From Bacillus sp. RO3 (GTDB taxonomy: Bacteria > Bacillota > Bacilli > Bacillales > Bacillaceae_B), in the NCBI RefSeq assembly GCF_012911895.1, contig NZ_JAAXCV010000008.1, forward strand, positions 1 to 48,469: a stretch of 48,469 nt of DNA, given 5' to 3'. Under the pieces are notes generated by a model. That model worked only from the letters and a program-made list of their open reading frames with translations. It was not told where the DNA came from and made no database searches. Shown in pieces: positions 44,179 to 48,469 of the stretch. The number at the start of each line of letters is the position of its first letter. Within the stretch, counting starts at the first letter, position 1. The translations under genes and the position numbers were made by a program.

Positions 44179-45335
44179 ACCAGTCGTCCTCCGATCTTTT
44201 CTTGCAGCTTCCAAATCCCGGCTTCCTTTATCTTTGTCAATGTCTCTTCCCTATCATCCGTCAATAGAGTGACATGCCCCATCTTTCGTTTAGGCTTTGG
44301 TACGTCCTTTCCGTAGAGATGGATAAACCAGTCCGGGTGATTTGAAACAGCCTTCATAATAGGCTCTATATGCTCTCCTAATAGATTAACCATCACAGCG
44401 TCCTTTAATAAGGTAGGTTGCACAAGCGGCCAGTTACATACGGCTTTGATATGCTGGGCAAATTGAGAGTAGTCGCAAGCTTCAATGGAGAAGTGCCCTG
44501 AATTATGGGGCCTTGGAGCCAGCTCATTAATGTAGATGTCTCCATCCCCGGTCAGGAACATTTCAATGGCCAATGTCCCGACAAGATCAAGAGTCTCGCT
44601 GATTCTCTTCGCCATCTCGATTGCTTTGTCCGCTATCTCTTCGTCCACCCTTGCCGGAGCGATCGTTTCATGCAGGATATTATCCACATGAATATTCTCC
44701 ACAACCGGGAAGTTGGTTTGCTGTCCGTCGGGATTACGCGTCACGATGACGGAAACTTCCTTTTCAAAAGGAATCCATTTCTCCAACACACAAGGTCCGT
44801 TCTCCAGTAAAGCAGAAGCTTTTTCAATATCGGCAGCTTCCCGGATCACATACTGCCCTTTCCCGTCATAACCGCCCCTGGCCGTTTTCAAAACCACTGG
44901 ATAGTCAAGCTTTTCTATATTATCATAGATATCCTTCTGATGTTGAATCACAGCATAAGGAGCCACTTCCACTCCTGCAAACGTAAGGGCTTCCTTTTCC
45001 ATTATGCGGTCCTGAGTGATACGGATCAATTCCGCACCCTGTGGTAAATAGGCCCTTTCAGACAGCCATTTCAGCGCTTCATAGTCGATGTTTTCAAATT
45101 CATATGTAATCACATCGCACTCTTCTGCCAATCTGTACAAAGCGTCATATTGGTCGTAAGCTGCTGTGATCACAAGGTCGGCCACTTGGGCACACGGTGA
45201 ATGGGGGGATGGGTCTAAAACAGCCACGCGAAATCCATTCTGTTTCGCAGCAAGTGCCATCATTCTTCCAAGCTGCCCGCCTCCGATAATGCCGATCATC
45301 TGTCCTGGTAAAATGGTCTTTTTAGTCAAGGTCAT
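44175..45335 (-). CDS. purK: N5-carboxyaminoimidazole ribonucleotide synthase
   Basis: ATP-grasp carboxylase that makes N5-CAIR from AIR and bicarbonate. The 386-residue protein begins [20 protein letters not shown], with [21 protein letters not shown] and [13 protein letters not shown]. The likely start is ATG at 45335, behind TTGGAAAGCAGTG; a GTG one codon earlier is possible. The start lies within the purE 3' end (14-nt overlap) and the stop overlaps purB. Confidence 0.96.
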   Translation of the reverse strand: MTLTKKTILPGQMIGIIGGGQLGRMMALAAKQNGFRVAVLDPSPHSPCAQVADLVITAAYDQYDALYRLAEECDVITYEFENIDYEALKWLSERAYLPQGAELIRITQDRIMEKEALTFAGVEVAPYAVIQHQKDIYDNIEKLDYPVVLKTARGGYDGKGQYVIREAADIEKASALLENGPCVLEKWIPFEKEVSVIVTRNPDGQQTNFPVVENIHVDNILHETIAPARVDEEIADKAIEMAKRISETLDLVGTLAIEMFLTGDGDIYINELAPRPHNSGHFSIEACDYSQFAQHIKAVCNWPLVQPTLLKDAVMVNLLGEHIEPIMKAVSNHPDWFIHLYGKDVPKPKRKMGHVTLLTDDREETLTKIKEAGIWKLQEKIGGRLV

Positions 45336-45801
45336 CACTGCTTTCCAATACTTTTTCCCTCAGCTCATTTCTTCTATTTTCTAAGGTTAGTGCCAAGTCT
45401 GTATCTTCAATTGAAAGGATCTGCGCAGCAAGCAGGCCGGCATTGGTCGCCCCCGCTTTCCCGATCGCTACCGTCGCAACGGGAACACCACCAGGCATTT
45501 GAACAATTGAAAGAAGGGAATCCATTCCGTTTAAGGCCTTCGATTGAACTGGAACCCCGATCACAGGCAGTGTGGTCTTCGCAGCCACCATACCGGGCAG
45601 ATGAGCTGCACCACCAGCACCTGCAATGATGACCTTCACACCTCTGTCTCTCGCACCTTCTGCAAATTCAAACATATAATCAGGCGTCCTGTGAGCCGAT
45701 ACCACACGTTTCTCAAACGGAACCTCTAACTCTTCCAAGACCTCACACGCATGTCGCATTGTTTCCCAGTCGGATGTACTTCCCATGATTACTGATATCA
45801 T
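45322..45801 (-). CDS. purE: N5-CAIR mutase (PurE, class I)
   Basis: Moves the carboxyl group from N5-CAIR to CAIR. The 159-residue protein begins [14 protein letters not shown] (substrate loop with the catalytic Ser/Asp), with [10 protein letters not shown] and [12 protein letters not shown]. It is class I because purK is present. I chose ATG at 45801; GGAGGTG lies about 12 nt upstream. The open frame continues upstream through the terminator hairpin, which cannot be coding. First gene of the pur operon. Confidence 0.97.
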   Translation of the reverse strand: MISVIMGSTSDWETMRHACEVLEELEVPFEKRVVSAHRTPDYMFEFAEGARDRGVKVIIAGAGGAAHLPGMVAAKTTLPVIGVPVQSKALNGMDSLLSIVQMPGGVPVATVAIGKAGATNAGLLAAQILSIEDTDLALTLENRRNELREKVLESSDDLD

Positions 45802-45841
45802 AATGGTGACAGGCACCTCCCGTATTTTTTCGAAACCCCGC

Positions 45842-45902
45842 AAAAAAAATACCCAGATCAATTGTTCTCTACGTTTTGAGAGAAAGCAATTGATCTGGGT
45901 AT
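45842..45902 (-). terminator. Riboswitch-controlled terminator of the purine operon
   Basis: On the minus strand AAATACCCAGATCAATTG pairs with CAATTGATCTGGGTATTT, enclosing a second inner pair TTCTCT/AGAGAA, and TTTTTTTT follows. It ends about 40 nt before the purE ATG. It is the expression platform for the aptamer upstream: ligand binding should favour this hairpin and stop transcription. Confidence 0.93.
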
Positions 45903-45970
45903 TTTACAGAGATTGGGCCTTATGATCCCGTAAGGTCCAAACGCTTGAGCTCGTATCCAGACAGCTACTT

Positions 45971-46042
45971 CCCCTCATAGTCCGACCATTTACGGTAGTC
46001 AGGTAGAGACTCATGGGCCATATTCCCATTATTATATGAGGG
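45971..46042 (-). ncRNA. Purine riboswitch aptamer, guanine/hypoxanthine type
   Basis: The minus strand reads CCCTCATATAATAATGGGAA, then TATGGCCCATGAGTCTCTACC, TGACTACCGTAAATGGTC and GGACTATGAGG, matching the conserved purine-aptamer core (CUCRUAUAAU, GGGAAUAUGGC, AGUNUCUACC, CCGUAAA, GACUAYG). P1 pairs CCTCATA with TATGAGG. The key pyrimidine in GACUAUG is C, which in this family gives guanine/hypoxanthine specificity; adenine riboswitches have U there. It controls purE and the whole pur operon. Confidence 0.96.
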
Positions 46043-46062
46043 TATTCGGTTTATTTGTCTCC

Positions 46063-46091
46063 ATCATAACGCGATAGAGAGGCTCTGTCAA
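46063..46091 (-). promoter_or_regulatory. SigA promoter of the purine operon
   Basis: Minus strand: -35 TTGACA (46091-46086, perfect), 17-nt spacer, -10 TATGAT (46068-46063). Transcription would start about 15-20 nt before the riboswitch. Confidence 0.9.
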
Positions 46092-46094
46092 CGA

Positions 46095-46138
46095 ATAATC
46101 GAACGATACTAAAAGTCTGAAAATTAATGTTCGGCTTT
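46095..46138 (-). promoter_or_regulatory. Two inverted PurBoxes (PurR operator)
   Basis: AAAGCCGAACATT on the minus strand (46138-46126) is a 12/13 match to AWWWCCGAACWWT. On the plus strand, ATAATCGAACGAT (46095-46107) is a weaker match with the central CGAAC. The two face each other with 18 nt between them, directly upstream of the -35 box, the arrangement known for PurR control in B. subtilis. Confidence 0.8.
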
Positions 46139-46145
46139 GAAACGT

Positions 46146-46346
46146 TTACTCTTCGATTTTCTTTCCTTCGAATACAATTGTCTGTCTTATAGGGACATAT
46201 TCTTTTTTACTTCCTTCAATTTGTTCTTCAAATATAGGCTTTTCCATCCTTCTAACCGGCATATACCCCATTTCCTTCATGCGGTCCAAGCAATCCGCAA
46301 TCGTCTCATGCTCCTGCACTTCAAATAAAAGCTTCTTTTTACTCAT
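46146..46346 (-). CDS. yebG: YebG family (NETI-motif) small protein
   Basis: Cytoplasmic protein of 66 residues matching YebG, whose family is named for a NETI motif; here the equivalent position reads HETI ([12 protein letters not shown]). The remainder has the family [12 protein letters not shown] segment. Function unknown. Its ATG overlaps the yebE stop as ATGA, so the two are translationally coupled. It sits next to the pur operon as in B. subtilis, with its 3' end only 8 nt from the PurBoxes and no visible terminator between them. Confidence 0.88.
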   Translation of the reverse strand: MSKKKLLFEVQEHETIADCLDRMKEMGYMPVRRMEKPIFEEQIEGSKKEYVPIRQTIVFEGKKIEE

Positions 46347-46894
46347 TGTTTTAATTTTCCTTTACGTATATTTCTGACTGTCTTCACCCAGAACCCGCCG
46401 TGGATCGCTTTTGGCTCATATGCGATGATAAAAGCCTTCGGGTCAAGCTCTTTAATTGTATCATAGAGCTTCATTTCATATTTTCGCGGAGTCAGGATCT
46501 GGAGGGCCATCCGGTTTCCTTCCAGTCCATTCGCTTCCCAGTTGGTCACTCCGTACCCGCGGGAACGCAGCTCATTCGGAAGAGCCTTGTCATATTCCTT
46601 TGTAATTACATTCACCGTAATATACCCAAGAGCGAGCTTCTCCTCAATCTTCATTCCCACAATCACCCCAAGACCATACCCGACCGCATACGCAATCAGA
46701 TTCTGTATCTCATTCAGATTATCAAGGACCAGACCAAGGCCCACCACATATATGACTACCTCAAACGTACTCACAAATGCGGCAAAATACCGATAGCCCT
46801 TCAACGTCAGAATCATTCGTATCGTAAAGAATGACACGTACACAATATTAATCAATAAAATAATGATGACCATCATCACACTATTCTCTAACAC
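46343..46894 (-). CDS. yebE: DUF2179 / UPF0316 membrane protein (YebE)
   Basis: Membrane protein of 183 residues. Three hydrophobic segments are visible at about 7-29, 36-57 and 66-83 ([13 protein letters not shown]), followed by a cytoplasmic DUF2179 domain ([23 protein letters not shown]...[20 protein letters not shown]). The start is GTG at 46894, 7 nt behind AGAGGAG. The function is unknown to me; the family is often linked with nucleotide-related signalling, but I see no proof here. First gene of yebE-yebG. Confidence 0.9.
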   Translation of the reverse strand: MLENSVMMVIIILLINIVYVSFFTIRMILTLKGYRYFAAFVSTFEVVIYVVGLGLVLDNLNEIQNLIAYAVGYGLGVIVGMKIEEKLALGYITVNVITKEYDKALPNELRSRGYGVTNWEANGLEGNRMALQILTPRKYEMKLYDTIKELDPKAFIIAYEPKAIHGGFWVKTVRNIRKGKLKQ

Positions 46895-47077
46895 CTGGAT
46901 GCTCCTCTCTACACTACGACTCTTTCCTGTAGTATGCTCAAATTAAGTTCCTATTTTACTAGAAAAAATTCATAATATGAAGCACTTCAAGAAAAATTAC
47001 CTGGGGATTTCTAATGACAATTTCTAGAAAACTCTACAGCCTACTATGTATCTTTCCTATTTTGCCCCGGATAAAAC

Positions 47078-47124
47078 ACAAACCGGCTTTCTGATTGGGA
47101 TGATCCCCAATCAGAAAGCCGGTT
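47078..47124 (-). terminator. Terminator of the peroxiredoxin gene
   Basis: Perfect 19-bp arms: AACCGGCTTTCTGATTGGG (47081-47099) and CCCAATCAGAAAGCCGGTT (47106-47124). On the minus strand TGTGTTTTATCC follows. It begins 12 nt behind the stop. Confidence 0.9.
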
Positions 47125-47135
47125 ATATTACTATC

Positions 47136-47786
47136 TTATAGAGACTTTAACTTCTCCACAACCTCTGAAGGTTCCACACGATCTTTGTAATCCGCTTTTG
47201 TGTATTCATAAGCAATCGTTCCATCCTGCCTGATGATATACGTCGCTGAAACAGGAAGCGTCCATGAATCACTGTCATTTGCCTTCTCTAGATCCAATCC
47301 TTTTTCTTTGTAGATATCCACTAAATATGGAGGAAGTGTGTATACAAGCTTATACTCTCCTGCCACTTTATTGCCTTCATCACTTAACACAAAGTAATCA
47401 AGCTCATTCTTCTCTTTAGTCGAAAGGGAAGCATCGGAAGTCTGTGGACTGACCGCAACCAGTTCGGCACCCGCTGCTTTGATTTCATCCATCAGATGCT
47501 GATACGCACGAAGCTCCATGTTGCAATATGGGCACCATCCTCCTCGATAAAACGTTAAAATCACTGGACCTTGCTTAAGTACGTCCTCGAGCTCCACCTC
47601 TTTGCCAGTGGCATCGGGTAACGTAAAGTTAGGGGCTTTTTCTCCCACCTTAAGACCTTTACCGTCATCAGAACGCTCCAATTCATCAATCGCTTCCCTC
47701 ATCTTATCCTGTACCTCTTGAGAAGCATTTTGTTTAAATTTAGAAATATATTCATTGTACTGTTCACGCATGTTGGTTATTGTCAT
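47136..47786 (-). CDS. Peroxiredoxin-like protein (AhpC/TSA family)
   Basis: Thioredoxin-fold protein of 216 residues, probably a thiol peroxidase. An N-terminal helical extension (about 1-45, charged) precedes the domain starting LKVGEKAPNFTLPDATGK. The active site is FYRGGWCPYCNMELRAYQ with C85 and C88, a C-x-x-C arrangement rather than the VCP site of classical AhpC. The region VAVSPQTSD and the C-terminal FIRQDGT-like stretch (YIIRQDGTIAYEY) fit the family. Ideal ribosome site AAAGGAGGTAATGTAA. It stands alone with its own terminator, next to the rRNA cluster. Confidence 0.92.
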   Translation of the reverse strand: MTITNMREQYNEYISKFKQNASQEVQDKMREAIDELERSDDGKGLKVGEKAPNFTLPDATGKEVELEDVLKQGPVILTFYRGGWCPYCNMELRAYQHLMDEIKAAGAELVAVSPQTSDASLSTKEKNELDYFVLSDEGNKVAGEYKLVYTLPPYLVDIYKEKGLDLEKANDSDSWTLPVSATYIIRQDGTIAYEYTKADYKDRVEPSEVVEKLKSL

Positions 47787-48043
47787 TTACATTACCTCCT
47801 TTAGAACTTGTGTCTAGTATAAGAGGAATCGAGTTAGAAGAAAAGTGATGTGCTTGAGGGGGAGTTGGGGGGTGAACTGTTTGCTGTGATGGTGAGATGT
47901 TGAACATGTTAGCCTGAACGAAGGTCTTCACTCACTCGCGTCCTCGACCGTCTTGCTCCTCCCTGCCCTCGCAGTGCGGACGCTGAGACATCAGTTAAAA
48001 CCAATATGTTCTTCGAACAACAGATTTTTCTACAATTGAACAC

Positions 48044-48075
48044 AAAAAGAGTAACTCCATTGAGCTACTCTTTTT
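48044..48075 (-). terminator. rRNA terminator, copy beside the truncated 5S
   Basis: AAAAAGAGTAACTC pairs with GAGCTACTCTTTTT (one mismatch); on the minus strand the T-run lies at the end of the stem. Near-identical to the copy at 48324-48355. Confidence 0.85.
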
Positions 48076-48083
48076 ACATATTT

Positions 48084-48138
48084 GCCTGGCGACGTCCTAC
48101 TCTCACAGGGGGAGTCCCCAACTACCATCGGCGCTGAA
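48084..48138 (-). pseudogene. Truncated 5S rRNA (3' half only)
   Basis: GCCTGGCGACGTCCTACTCT and the following sequence down to GGCGCTGAA match the neighbouring 5S gene with a 3-nt change (AGTCCCC versus AGATCCCCC), then diverge abruptly. About 55 nt of the 3' end survive; the 5' half is missing. Confidence 0.85.
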
Positions 48139-48323
48139 AGCTGCGGCCAGAGATGAGCGGCGAATCTCTTCGTCCGCTTCCTTCGTTCAGATCCTCGTGT
48201 GGGTGCCACACTCCGGTCTTCACTCACTCGCGTCCTCGACCTTCTTGCTCCTCCCTGCCCTCGCAGTGCGGACGCTTAGTCATCAATCAAAACCATTCGT
48301 TCTTCGAACCAATGTACACAAAA

Positions 48324-48355
48324 AAAAGAGTAACTCCACTGAGCTACTCTTTTTA
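48324..48355 (-). terminator. Terminator of the rRNA operon
   Basis: AAAAAGAGTAACTC and GAGCTACTCTTTTT form the stem around CACT. It lies directly downstream of the 5S rRNA on the minus strand. Confidence 0.88.
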
Positions 48356-48362
48356 CATATTT

Positions 48363-48469
<107 letters not shown>

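Noticed and set aside
45802..45861. Extended N terminus of PurE
   Set aside because: The added codons read through the T-run of the riboswitch terminator.

Overview
This 48.5-kb window looks like a low-to-mid GC Bacillaceae chromosome close to the Bacillus subtilis group. The sequence shows purEKBCSQLFMNHD, yebE-yebG upstream of purE, yerA-yerB-yerC, pcrB-pcrA-ligA-camS, putP and gatCAB, an order I know from B. subtilis (here in reverse orientation). Shine-Dalgarno sites are strong (AAGGAGGTG-like) and several genes start with GTG or TTG. A marine or Rossellomorea-like Bacillus is possible, but that is only an impression from the style of the intergenic repeats.

Layout, left to right (nearly everything is on the minus strand). 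1-2060: the 5' end of a class IIC group II intron sits directly behind the terminator of an exported M4 neutral protease. 2061-5400: gatC-gatA-gatB, making Gln-tRNA(Gln)/Asn-tRNA(Asn). 5824-6801: a small cupin protein (plus strand) and a YueI-family protein. 6914-16400: a complete arginine operon argC-argJ-argB-argD-carA-carB-argF, with a good promoter before argC and similar tandem ARG-box-like sites before argC and before carA. 16459-19830: the glyoxylate shunt genes aceA and aceB. 19845-21900: the proline symporter putP with a long regulatory region holding a perfect ARG-box palindrome and a cre-like site. 21921-28200: camS, ligA, pcrA, pcrB. 28229-31670: a long-hairpin repeat, then yerC, yerB and a YerA-type adenine deaminase homologue. 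31793-32486: a DUF2892 membrane protein and a 37-aa EYxxD-type membrane peptide whose 3' end overlaps purD. 32464-46140: the purine operon, controlled by two PurBoxes, a consensus SigA promoter, a guanine-type purine riboswitch and a terminator; a further terminator lies between purB and purC. 46146-47786: yebG, yebE and a peroxiredoxin. 47923-48469: the 3' flank of an rRNA operon, a duplicated block carrying one truncated and one nearly complete 5S gene.

The genes work together in nitrogen and nucleotide metabolism: carAB feeds carbamoyl phosphate to argF, the pur operon makes IMP, gatCAB uses glutamine for tRNA amidation, putP imports proline, and aceBA allows growth on acetate or fatty acids.

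The most unusual thread is a short family of intergenic sequences, GGTCCGTCCCTC and its complement. About fourteen copies occur here, all outside or at the very end of genes, some paired into terminator hairpins and two fused to stop codons. I did not find a defence system, prophage or other clearly new multi-gene system; the main candidates for new biology are regulatory sites and repeats.
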